Below, in pieces: positions 26,844 to 34,835 of a stretch of 64,000 nucleotides of DNA (position 1 is the stretch's first letter; each line of letters begins with the position of its first letter). Made by a program: the position numbers and the translations under genes. Below the pieces are notes generated by a model. That model saw only the letters and a list, made by a program, of their open reading frames with translations, ran no database searches and was not told where the DNA came from. This DNA comes from Comamonadaceae bacterium UBA4962 (GTDB lineage Bacteria; Pseudomonadota; Gammaproteobacteria; Burkholderiales; Burkholderiaceae_C): positions 135,515 through 199,514 of the forward strand of contig DHAE01000003.1 in the NCBI GenBank assembly GCA_002397315.1. The letters run 5' to 3'.

Positions 26844-27771
26844 CTTCACCCACAATTTCTGGTCGGTGTACGTCGTCGCGCTGACCCTCGGCGGCATCGC
26901 CGGCTGCCTCATCCTGCTGTGGATCACCGCGCGCAAGAAGGTCGAGCCGCGTGCGGACAACACCACGGGCCACGTCTGGGACGGCGACCTCACCGAGATG
27001 GACAATCCCATGCCGCGCTGGTGGATGTGGCTGTTCGTCATCACCATCGTGTTCGGCCTGGGCTATCTGGCCGCCTATCCCGGCCTCGGCCGCTTCACCG
27101 GCCAGCTGGGCTGGTCGCAGCGCGGCGAGTACGAGAACGAGATGGCCAAGGCGAAGGCCGAGCTGGAGCCGCTCTACGCGCGCTTCGCAGCGATGTCGAC
27201 CGAGCAGGCCGCCGCCAGCCCCGAGGCGATGGCGATCGGCGAGCGCCTGTTCATGAACAACTGCTCGCAGTGCCACGGCTCGGATGCGCGCGGCAGCAAG
27301 GGGTTCCCGAACCTGGCCGATGGCGACTGGCTGCACGGCGGCGCGCCCGCCAACATCCGCGAGACGATCGAGAAGGGCCGCATCGGCACCATGCCGCCCA
27401 TGGCCGCGGCGGTCGGTTCGCCCGAGGACGTGCGCAACCTCGCGCACTACGTGCTGAGCCTGTCGGGCAGCCCGCACGACTCGCTGCGCGCCTCGCTGGG
27501 CAAGTCCAAGTTCACGGCGTGCGCGGCCTGCCACGGCATGGACGGCAAGGGCAACACCGCGCTGGGAGCGCCCAACCTGACCGACGACATCTGGCTGCAC
27601 GGCTGGGGCGAGGGCGCCATCACCGCCATGATCAACCACGGCAAGGTGAACCAGATGCCCGCGCAGGCCGGCAAGCTCACCGATGCGCAGATCGGCGTGC
27701 TGACCGCCTACGTGTGGGGCCTGTCCAACCGGGCGGGCGCGAACACCGCCGCGGCGGCCCCGGCCCGCTGA
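26836..27771 (+). CDS. ccoP: cbb3-type cytochrome c oxidase subunit III (diheme)
   Basis: A 311-residue diheme cytochrome c. After two N-terminal hydrophobic segments (about 9-31 and 62-82) come two c-type domains with motifs C143-S-Q-C146-H147 and C229-A-A-C232-H233. Candidate axial Met residues are in TMPPM (186) and NQMPAQ (274). It accepts electrons from soluble cytochromes for CcoO and CcoN. It ends ccoNOQP; a 123-nt gap without clear features follows before ccoG. Confidence 0.96.
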   Translation: MSDFTHNFWSVYVVALTLGGIAGCLILLWITARKKVEPRADNTTGHVWDGDLTEMDNPMPRWWMWLFVITIVFGLGYLAAYPGLGRFTGQLGWSQRGEYENEMAKAKAELEPLYARFAAMSTEQAAASPEAMAIGERLFMNNCSQCHGSDARGSKGFPNLADGDWLHGGAPANIRETIEKGRIGTMPPMAAAVGSPEDVRNLAHYVLSLSGSPHDSLRASLGKSKFTACAACHGMDGKGNTALGAPNLTDDIWLHGWGEGAITAMINHGKVNQMPAQAGKLTDAQIGVLTAYVWGLSNRAGANTAAAAPAR

Positions 27772-27894
27772 AAGAAGGGGCCGCACGGGAGCGCCGCCGG
27801 CCGGCGCGCCGCTCCCCTCCGGCTCCATGCGCCATTTCCATGACCCGTCCCCACGATACGAGACCGCCGGCCCACAGAGCAAAGCAGCACCACC

Positions 27895-29343
27895 ATGAAG
27901 CCCCCTGACGGACAGCCGCGCAAGGTCATCCCGATCGCCCCCGCTCCCGCGGACGGCGGTTCGGCACAGGCCGAAGTCGTCTCGCTTTACGAAGCCCAGA
28001 AGAAGATCTACCCCCGGTCCATCGCCGGCGTGTTCGCGCGCTGGCGCTGGGCCATGGTCGCTTTCACGCAACTGGTGTTCTACGGGCTGCCGTGGCTGCA
28101 GTGGGGCGAGCGGCAGATGGTGCTGTTCGACCTCGGCGCGCGGCGCTTCTACCTGTTCGGCCTCGTGCTGTATCCGCAGGATTTCATCTACCTGACGGGC
28201 CTGCTCATCATCTCGGCGCTGTCGCTGTTCCTGTTCACCGCGGTGGCGGGCAGGCTCTGGTGCGGGTTTTCCTGCCCGCAGACGGTGTACACCGAGATGT
28301 TCATGTGGATCGAGCACAAGGTGGAGGGCGACCGCAGCGCGCGCCTGCGGCTCGACAACGGGCCCTGGACCTTCGAGAAGGTCCGCAAGAAGGTCCTCAA
28401 GCAGTTCCTGTGGATCGCGGTGTCGGCATGGACGGGCTTCACCTTCGTGGGCTACTTCGTGCCGATCCGCGAGCTGGGCGCCGAGGTGATGGCGTTGCAG
28501 GGCTCCTGGCAACTCTTCTGGGTGGCGTTCTACAGCTTCGCCACGTACGGCAACGCCGGCTTCCTGCGCGAGCAGGTCTGCAAGTACATGTGCCCGTATG
28601 CGCGCTTCCAGAGCGCGATGTTCGACAAGGACACTCTCATCGTCACGTACGACGAGATCCGCGGCGAGCCGCGCGGCCCGCGCAACAAGTCCGTGGACCA
28701 CCGCGCCAAGGGGCTGGGCGACTGCATCGACTGCACGCTGTGCGTACAGGTCTGCCCGGTGGGCATCGACATCCGCAACGGCCTGCAGTACGAATGCATC
28801 GGCTGCGGCCTCTGCGTGGACGCATGCAACACCGTGATGGACAAGATGAAGTACCCGCGCGGGCTCATCCGCTACTCCACGCAGAACGGCGTGGCGAACC
28901 GCTGGACGCAGCCGCAGATGCTGCGCCGCGTGCTGCGTCCGCGCGTGCTCATCTACACGGCCGTGCTGGTGGCGCTGTGCATCGGCATGCTCACGAGCCT
29001 GGCGCTGCGCACGCCGCTCAAGGTGGACGTGGTGCGCGACCGCGCGGCGCTCTCGCGCATCGTCGCGGGCGGGCGGCTGGAGAACGTCTACAGCCTGCAG
29101 ATCATGAACGCGACCGAGGCGCCCCAGCGCTACCGCATCGCCGCCACGGGCCTGGAAGGGCTGGTGGTGGCCTCCGATGCCGAGCTGGAGATCGGCGCGG
29201 CGCAGTCGCGCTGGGTGGCCGTGCGGCTGCAGATTCCCTACGGCTCGGCCGCGCCGGGATCGCACCCGGTGGCGTTCGACGTCGAGGCACTGGGCACGCA
29301 GGCCCATGTGCGCGAGAAGTCCATCTTTCTCGTGCCGCGCTGA
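27895..29343 (+). CDS. ccoG: cbb3 oxidase accessory ferredoxin-like protein CcoG
   Basis: A 482-residue polytopic iron-sulfur membrane protein (RdxA/RdxB/FixG family), reported to act in copper reduction during cbb3 assembly. It has about five membrane segments, the NosR/NapH-like GRLWCGFSCPQTVYTE, a lone Cys pair CKYMCPYARFQ, and two ferredoxin motifs: CIDCTLCVQVCP and CIGCGLCVDACN. The C-terminal periplasmic Ig-like domain ends EKSIFLVPR. It is followed by ccoH after a 98-nt gap. Confidence 0.94.
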   Translation: MKPPDGQPRKVIPIAPAPADGGSAQAEVVSLYEAQKKIYPRSIAGVFARWRWAMVAFTQLVFYGLPWLQWGERQMVLFDLGARRFYLFGLVLYPQDFIYLTGLLIISALSLFLFTAVAGRLWCGFSCPQTVYTEMFMWIEHKVEGDRSARLRLDNGPWTFEKVRKKVLKQFLWIAVSAWTGFTFVGYFVPIRELGAEVMALQGSWQLFWVAFYSFATYGNAGFLREQVCKYMCPYARFQSAMFDKDTLIVTYDEIRGEPRGPRNKSVDHRAKGLGDCIDCTLCVQVCPVGIDIRNGLQYECIGCGLCVDACNTVMDKMKYPRGLIRYSTQNGVANRWTQPQMLRRVLRPRVLIYTAVLVALCIGMLTSLALRTPLKVDVVRDRAALSRIVAGGRLENVYSLQIMNATEAPQRYRIAATGLEGLVVASDAELEIGAAQSRWVAVRLQIPYGSAAPGSHPVAFDVEALGTQAHVREKSIFLVPR

Positions 29344-29441
29344 GCGCGCGCAGAGGATGGGTGGATTGGTGTTATCCGGTATTGGCGTGCCCCGCGACCG
29401 CATGGTGTGATGGGCACGCGGCGAGGAAGAAGGAGTCGATC

Positions 29442-29759
29442 ATGACGACAGCAATCAACGCAACGGCACAGGCAGGTGCGGCCGCCGGCGGCAACGCGGG
29501 CGGCACGGGCGCCCAGCCCTGGTGGAAGTTCGGCCACGTGTGGATGGTGATCGCGGGCCCCGCGATCGTGGTGGTGGCCGGCGCGGCCACCGCATGGCTC
29601 GCCGTGCGCCAGCCCGACCCGGTGGTGGCGGAGGACTACTACCGCCAGGGCATCGAGATCAACCGCACGCTGGCGAAGGAGCGCGCACGCGCGGGCATGG
29701 AGCCCGCGATGAAGGCGCGCAACCACGCCGCCACGCCGCAGCAGGACCAGCCGCGCTGA
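29442..29759 (+). CDS. ccoH: FixH/CcoH-family protein
   Basis: A 105-residue protein: a Gly/Ala-rich leader, a single membrane helix (about residues 33-56; VWMVIAGPAIVVVAGAATAW) and a periplasmic segment with the family signature PDPVVAEDYYRQGIEINR. CcoH/FixH is needed for stable cbb3 oxidase assembly. GAAGGAG lies upstream of the ATG at 29442. It sits directly after ccoG, as in most ccoGHIS clusters, whereas ccoI and ccoS lie upstream of ccoN here. Confidence 0.87.
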   Translation: MTTAINATAQAGAAAGGNAGGTGAQPWWKFGHVWMVIAGPAIVVVAGAATAWLAVRQPDPVVAEDYYRQGIEINRTLAKERARAGMEPAMKARNHAATPQQDQPR

Positions 29760-29894
29760 AGAAGCCTTCGCCCCGGCGGCATCGCCGCCGCATCCGCGCG
29801 GGGCGGGGCAGGGAAGGGCGGTGGACAGACGAAAGGGGCGGGCCCGGTGTGCCGCCCGGTTCCGGTACCGACACATGCAACGGAGGAAATCGCG

Positions 29895-30182
29895 ATGAAA
29901 GCCCAGCGCCTGATGTGGATCGCCTGGCCCGCCTTCCTGGTGGCCGGCCTGATCGAGATGGTGGTATTCGCCTTCGTGGACCCGGCCGCCCTGCACTGGG
30001 CCGACCAACCCCTCGCGATCTCGCGCGAGGGCGTCTACACGGTGGCGTTCTTCGTGTTCTGGGCGCTGTGCATGCTGTCGGGCGCGCTCACCACGCTGCT
30101 GTCGATGTCGCCGTTCGAACTCAACCGCTGCCCCGTGCCGACGGGGGAGCGGCCGCTGGAGTGCGGCAAGTTCATGCAGTGA
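29895..30182 (+). CDS. conserved small membrane protein of the cbb3 cluster, function unknown
   Basis: A 95-residue protein with two hydrophobic helices (about 6-28 and 46-70) and a Cys-containing, probably cytoplasmic end (ELNRCPVPTGERPLECGKFMQ). I do not recognise a named domain. GGAGG precedes ATG 29895. It is the last gene of the forward cbb3 group before convergent fnr, so a role in the oxidase membrane neighbourhood is possible but unproven. Confidence 0.7.
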   Translation: MKAQRLMWIAWPAFLVAGLIEMVVFAFVDPAALHWADQPLAISREGVYTVAFFVFWALCMLSGALTTLLSMSPFELNRCPVPTGERPLECGKFMQ

Positions 30183-30185
30183 GAT

Positions 30186-30250
30186 GTCCCCCTTCCCGCC
30201 GTGCGCAGCACGGCGAGAGAAGGGGGAAGGCGCGCAGCGCCTCAGGGGGA
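30186..30250 (-). repeat. dispersed intergenic repeat, copy B (inverted)
   Basis: The reverse complement begins CCCCCTGAGGCGCTGCGCGC and continues like copy A at 11570-11627, with a longer central hairpin (GCCGTGC / GCACGGC). It fills the short space between two convergent genes, consistent with a structural or terminator-like role. Confidence 0.78.
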
Positions 30251-30260
30251 TGTTCCCTGT

Positions 30261-30980
30261 CTAGTGGCATGCCTGGCTGTTGACGAGCCGCTTGAGCGCA
30301 TCCGGCTCGATGATCCGCACGTGCCGCTGCTTGACCTCAACGATGCCTTCCTCGACGAACTTCGAGAAGGTGCGGCTCACGGTCTCCAGCTTGAGGCCCA
30401 GGTAGCTGCCGATCTCCTCGCGCGTCATGCGCAGCACCAGCTCTGATTGCGAGAAGCCGCGCGCATGCAGGCGCTGCACGAGGTTGAGCAGGAACGCGGC
30501 CAGGCGCTCCTCGGCGCGCATGCTGCCGAGCAGCAGCATCACGCCGTGCTCGCGCACGATTTCGCGGCTCATGATCTTGTGCACGTGGTGCTGCAGCGCG
30601 GTGAGTTCGCGCGACAGCTCCTCGATGCGGTCGAAGGGCATCACGCACACCTCGGCATCTTCCAGCGCGACGGCGTCGCAGGTGTGGTGGTCGCTCACGA
30701 TGCCGTCGAGCCCGATGATCTCGCCCGCCATCTGGAAGCCCGTCACCTGGTCGCGTCCGTCCTCGGTGGCCACGCAGGTCTTGAAGAAGCCCGTGCGGAT
30801 CGCGAAAAGCGAGGTGAAGGCCTCGCCGTTGCGGAACAGCGTGGCGCCGCGCTTGACCTTGCGGCGCGTGGCCACGATGTCGTCGATGCGCTGCAACTGC
30901 TGGTCGTTCAGGCCGAGCGGCATGCAGAGTTCGCGCAGGTTGCAGTTCGAACAGGCGACCTTGATGGTGTGCGGATTCAT
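30261..30980 (-). CDS. fnr: FNR-family oxygen-sensing transcription regulator
   Basis: A 239-residue CRP/FNR protein. Four Cys are placed as in oxygen-sensing FNR/Anr: Cys10, Cys13 and Cys19 at the N-terminus and Cys101 in HHTCDAVALED. They would bind the [4Fe-4S] cluster that allows dimerisation and DNA binding without oxygen. A cyclic-nucleotide-binding-like fold precedes the helix-turn-helix TREEIGSYLGLKLETVSRTF (about 188-207). The Glu and Arg there (ETVSR) match recognition of TTGAT. FNR boxes occur near ccoN, usp and hemN. Start 30980 gives the family N-terminus. Confidence 0.95.
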   Translation of the reverse strand: MNPHTIKVACSNCNLRELCMPLGLNDQQLQRIDDIVATRRKVKRGATLFRNGEAFTSLFAIRTGFFKTCVATEDGRDQVTGFQMAGEIIGLDGIVSDHHTCDAVALEDAEVCVMPFDRIEELSRELTALQHHVHKIMSREIVREHGVMLLLGSMRAEERLAAFLLNLVQRLHARGFSQSELVLRMTREEIGSYLGLKLETVSRTFSKFVEEGIVEVKQRHVRIIEPDALKRLVNSQACH

Positions 30981-31108
30981 GGATGAGCGGCCCTTCCCTT
31001 CTAGGCATTTCGGCCACTGCGCGACTGCCGTGTACGGGAGCGGACACGCGGTCAATGTGGCAACCAACTGTGATGCGTCAATTGTGGCAGCGGTGGGCTT
31101 CCAAATGC

Positions 31109-31122
31109 TTGACCGATGTCAA
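31109..31122. promoter_or_regulatory. FNR box shared by fnr and hemN
   Basis: TTGACCGATGTCAA lies in the 196-nt fnr-hemN gap. Toward hemN a CACATT (31146-31151) and toward fnr a CACAAT (31081-31086) both sit where a -10 is expected when the box is centred about 41 nt upstream of the start. One box may thus control both directions. Confidence 0.75.
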
Positions 31123-31176
31123 GGACACGGGCATGGCACCTGGTGCACATTGTGAATCGACAAGGAATTCCGCACC

Positions 31177-32559
31177 ATGAACGCTGTGACTCCCGAGCTT
31201 CTGCGCCGCTTCGACGTGCCGGGGCCCCGCTACACCTCCTACCCGACGGCCGACCGCTTCGTGGAGGCCTTCGGTGCGGACGAGTACGTCCTGGCCCTGC
31301 AGCAGCGCCGGCTCGGCTCGGCCGCCAAGGCGGTGCCGCTCTCGCTCTACGTACACATCCCGTTCTGCGAATCGCTGTGCTACTACTGCGCATGCAACAA
31401 GATCATCACGCGCCATCCGGAGCGTGCCGACGTCTATCTGCGCTACCTGAGCCGCGAGATCGATCTGCACATGGCCCACTGCGCGCCGGGACAGGCCGTG
31501 AGCCAGCTGCACATCGGCGGCGGAAGCCCCACGTTCCTGAGCGACGACGGGCTGCAGGAACTCATGAACATGCTGCGGCGCAGCTTCACGCTCGTGCCCG
31601 GCGGCGAATACTCGATCGAGGTCGATCCGCGCACGGTGGACGCGCAGCGGCTCGCCAAGCTCGCGCAGCTCGGCTTCAACCGGCTGAGCTTCGGCGTGCA
31701 GGATTTCGATCCGGCCGTGCAGAAAGCCGTGCACCGCGTGCAGCCCGCCGAGCAGGTCTTCGCGCTCGTGCAGGAGGCACGCCGGCTCGGCTTCGAGTCG
31801 ATCAACGTGGACCTGATCTACGGCCTGCCCCGGCAGACGCCCGAATCGTTCGACCGCACGCTCGCGCAGGTCGCCGAGCTGCGGCCCGACCGCATCGCGC
31901 TCTACGCCTATGCGCACCTGCCCGAGCGATTCAAGCCGCAGCGGCGCATCGTGTCGGCCGAGCTGCCGATGGCGTCCGCCAAGGTGTCGATGCTGTCGCG
32001 CTCGCTCAACGCCTTCCAGGAGGCCGGCTACGTCTACGTGGGCATGGACCACTTCGCGCTGCCCGAGGACGCCCTGGCCGTGGCCAAGCGCCAGGGGCGG
32101 CTGCACCGCAACTTCCAGGGCTACAGCACGCAGCCCGACTGCGACCTTATCGCGCTGGGCGTCTCGGCCATCGGCCGCGTGGGCGCCACCTACAGCCAGA
32201 ACGCCAAGACGCTGGACGACTACTACGACCTGATCAACCAGGGCCGCCTGCCCGTGGTGCGCGGCCTGGCGCTCACGCGCGACGATCTCGTGCGGCGCTC
32301 GGTCATCATGGCGCTGATGTGCCAGGGCGAGGTGCTGTTCGAGCCGATGGAACAGTCGTGGCTGATCGACTTCCGCCGGTACTTCGCGGCCGAGCTGGAG
32401 GTGCTGGGCGGCATGGCCGAAGACGGCCTCGTGACCGTGGGCGACGACGGCATCACGGTGACCGAGATGGGCTGGTTCTTCGTGCGCGGCGTCGCCATGG
32501 TGTTCGACCGCTACCTGCAGGCCGACCGCACGCGCGCCCGGTTCTCGCGGATCATCTGA
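31177..32559 (+). CDS. hemN: oxygen-independent coproporphyrinogen III oxidase
   Basis: A 460-residue radical-SAM enzyme that decarboxylates coproporphyrinogen III to protoporphyrinogen IX in heme synthesis without oxygen. The cluster motif is C64-E-S-L-C68-Y-Y-C71-A-C in the HemN form PFC..LCYYCACNK, with GGGSPTFL as the SAM-binding region. Length and the extra Cys after the triad match true HemN rather than the HemW look-alikes. It is divergent from fnr behind an FNR box, so heme supply is coordinated with the cbb3 oxidase. Confidence 0.96.
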   Translation: MNAVTPELLRRFDVPGPRYTSYPTADRFVEAFGADEYVLALQQRRLGSAAKAVPLSLYVHIPFCESLCYYCACNKIITRHPERADVYLRYLSREIDLHMAHCAPGQAVSQLHIGGGSPTFLSDDGLQELMNMLRRSFTLVPGGEYSIEVDPRTVDAQRLAKLAQLGFNRLSFGVQDFDPAVQKAVHRVQPAEQVFALVQEARRLGFESINVDLIYGLPRQTPESFDRTLAQVAELRPDRIALYAYAHLPERFKPQRRIVSAELPMASAKVSMLSRSLNAFQEAGYVYVGMDHFALPEDALAVAKRQGRLHRNFQGYSTQPDCDLIALGVSAIGRVGATYSQNAKTLDDYYDLINQGRLPVVRGLALTRDDLVRRSVIMALMCQGEVLFEPMEQSWLIDFRRYFAAELEVLGGMAEDGLVTVGDDGITVTEMGWFFVRGVAMVFDRYLQADRTRARFSRII

Positions 32560-32602
32560 GCGGCCACACGCCTCAAGCGATCTCGACCTTCGGAACCACG
32601 CC

Positions 32603-33409
32603 ATGCCCGATGCCCTGATCTGGACGGCCTTCGCCATGGGACTGGCGGGGGGACCCCACTGCCTCGCGATGTGCGCGGCGCCCTGCGGCGCGATCATCGG
32701 CGGGGCGGGTCCGCGCGCGGAGCGGGACCGCCAGGAAGGGCCGCGCGTGCAGTGGTTGGCCGTGGCCCCGGCGGCGGGGCCGCACGCAGGTTCCGGCGCC
32801 GGTGGGGGCGCCGTTGCCTGCTCCGGCAGCGCCGGCCCGGGCGGCACGGCCGCGCGCGCGGCATGGTTCCATCTCGCGCGCCTGGCCGGGTACGCGCTGG
32901 CCGGCGCCACGGCCGCGCTGGCCATGGACCGGCTCGCCTGGCTCACCCAGCAGTCCGCCGCGCTGCGCCCCGTGTGGACGCTGCTGCACGTGGGCATGCT
33001 CGCCTGGGGCGTGCTCATGGCGCTGCAGGCGCGGCAGCCCGTCTGGGTGGAGCGCGCCGGCCGCGCGGCGTGGGCACGGCTCGGGCCGGTGGTGCGCGCG
33101 CCGGGCGGTGCCGCGGCGGCCGGCCTCGCCTGGGCGCTGATGCCGTGCGGGCTGCTCTACTCGGCATTGCTGGTGGCGGCTTTGGGCGGTGGGCCCCTGC
33201 AGGGCGCGGCGGCGATGGCGGCGTTCGGGGTGGGCGGCGGCGCCTGGCTGCTGGGTGGTGCCTGGGCATGGCGGCGGCTGCGCTCCCGTGGGGACGCGGC
33301 GCGTGCCACCTGGGGCACGCGCATCGCCGGCGTGCTGCTGGCGGCGGTGGCGGGCTGGGCGTTGTGGATGGACGCGGCGCACCGCACCGTGGAACTCTGG
33401 TGCCGTTGA
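32603..33409 (+). CDS. TauE/SafE (DsbD_2-like) membrane protein
   Basis: A 268-residue inner-membrane protein with six or so hydrophobic segments. It begins IWTAFAMGLAGGPHCLAMCAAPCG; the GPHC..MC..PCG Cys/His cluster and a second LMPCGLLYSAL repeat the pseudo-symmetric DsbD_2/SafE pattern. Members of this family often accompany cbb3 oxidase genes and are suspected in metal or thiol handling for its assembly. An Ala/Gly-rich insertion (about residues 35-80) is unusual. It lies 44 nt after hemN and is probably co-transcribed. Confidence 0.83.
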   Translation: MPDALIWTAFAMGLAGGPHCLAMCAAPCGAIIGGAGPRAERDRQEGPRVQWLAVAPAAGPHAGSGAGGGAVACSGSAGPGGTAARAAWFHLARLAGYALAGATAALAMDRLAWLTQQSAALRPVWTLLHVGMLAWGVLMALQARQPVWVERAGRAAWARLGPVVRAPGGAAAAGLAWALMPCGLLYSALLVAALGGGPLQGAAAMAAFGVGGGAWLLGGAWAWRRLRSRGDAARATWGTRIAGVLLAAVAGWALWMDAAHRTVELWCR

Positions 33410-33470
33410 GCCGGCAAATTTTGCGCGCTTCTCGAAACAGGTGCTGACGAACTAGTGATAATGGTTGCGA

Positions 33471-34835
33471 ATGAGAGGGGTTGCCATCTCCTCCCTTTGC
33501 GCCATTCCTGTGAATCCCTCCTTCCTCATCGACGTCGGCCGGCTGCGCGTGGGCATGTACATCCAGCTCGAGCTCGGATGGATGAACCACCCGTTCCCGG
33601 TCAGCAGCTTCCGCATTTCCTCCGGTGAACAGATCGGCACCCTGCAGTCCCTCGGCCTGCAGCAGGTGCGCTGGATCCCCTCGCGCAGCGATCCCGGTGT
33701 GCAGGACGCGGTGCACGCGGAGGACTCTTCCAGTGCGGCGACACCGCATGCTTCGGACGCCGCCCTGCAGGGCGCGGCCGGGACGGCGGCCCTGCAGGCA
33801 GCGGCAGCGGCAGAGCCCGCCGCGGTGCTGCAGGCGCAGTTGGCGGCCCAGCGCCGCTCGCTCGCCCGCTGCGACGAGCAGTTCGCGCGTGCCACCCGGG
33901 CCTACGAACGCCTGGCGCTGCATGCCGAGCAGGATCCGGACGAGGCCCGGCGCGCCACCGCGGCGCTGATCCAGGGCTGTGTCGGCGAACTGACGGACCA
34001 CGGCGACTCCGCCATCCGCCTGGTGTCGGAGCGCGTTGGCACGCGCGCGGCACTGCATTCGGTGAACGTGGCCGTGCTGTCGCTGCTGCTGGGCAAGACG
34101 CTGGGCATGCGGGGCGACGATCTCGGCGACCTCGGCATCGCGGCACTGCTGCACGACCTCGGCAAGATCACGCTGCCGCCGCACGTCGCGCAACCCGGCG
34201 CGCCGCTGGGCCCCGCGGACCAGGCGCTCTACGAGGCGCACGTGGGCGAATCCGTGGTGCTGGCGCAGCGCATGGGCCTGGGCCGCACGGTGGTCTCCGC
34301 CATTGCCCAGCACCATGAACGCGCCGACGGCGGCGGCTTTCCGCTCGGGCTCAAGGGCTCGGAGCTCAGCCGGGCGGGGCAGGTGCTCGCGCTGGTCAAC
34401 CATTACGACCGCCTCTGCAATCCGCTGCACGGCGCGCAGCCGCTGACGCCCCACGAGGCGTTGTCGGTGCTGTTCGCGCAGCACAAGGCCCGCTTCGACG
34501 CCAAGGTGCTGCAGTCCTTCATCCGGCTCATGGGCGTGTACCCCGCGGGCTCGGTCGTCCAGCTCACCAACGAGCGCTATGCGATCGTCGTCGCGGTGGA
34601 TTCGAACCGGCCGCTGCGACCGCGGGTGATCGTGCACGACCCCGCCGTGCCGCGCGACGACGCCCTCGTGCTCGACATGGAGGCTGCGCCCGACCTCGGC
34701 ATCCGGCGCAGTCTGCGGCCCGCGCAGCTGCCGCGCGATGCGCTCGACTACCTGTCGCCGCGCAAGCGCATCTGCTACTTTTTCGAGCGGGCCGTGGACG
34801 CCACGGATGCCCTGGCGGACGGGGAGGGCGCTTGA
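33471..34835 (+). CDS. HD-GYP domain c-di-GMP phosphodiesterase
   Basis: A 454-residue signalling protein. The N-terminal DUF3391-like domain (SFLIDVGRLRVGMYIQLELG) and an Ala-rich coiled linker (about 85-150) precede the HD-GYP domain. Motifs are the first His in HSVNVAV, LLHDLGKI (HD plus Lys) and HHERADGGGFPLGLKGSEL, where GYP reads GFP. Such proteins hydrolyse c-di-GMP to GMP. No start has a clear ribosome-binding site: ATG 33471, TTG 33465 and GTG 33510 are all possible, GTG giving the more typical N-terminus. It overlaps the next gene by 4 nt. Confidence 0.85.
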   Translation: MRGVAISSLCAIPVNPSFLIDVGRLRVGMYIQLELGWMNHPFPVSSFRISSGEQIGTLQSLGLQQVRWIPSRSDPGVQDAVHAEDSSSAATPHASDAALQGAAGTAALQAAAAAEPAAVLQAQLAAQRRSLARCDEQFARATRAYERLALHAEQDPDEARRATAALIQGCVGELTDHGDSAIRLVSERVGTRAALHSVNVAVLSLLLGKTLGMRGDDLGDLGIAALLHDLGKITLPPHVAQPGAPLGPADQALYEAHVGESVVLAQRMGLGRTVVSAIAQHHERADGGGFPLGLKGSELSRAGQVLALVNHYDRLCNPLHGAQPLTPHEALSVLFAQHKARFDAKVLQSFIRLMGVYPAGSVVQLTNERYAIVVAVDSNRPLRPRVIVHDPAVPRDDALVLDMEAAPDLGIRRSLRPAQLPRDALDYLSPRKRICYFFERAVDATDALADGEGA

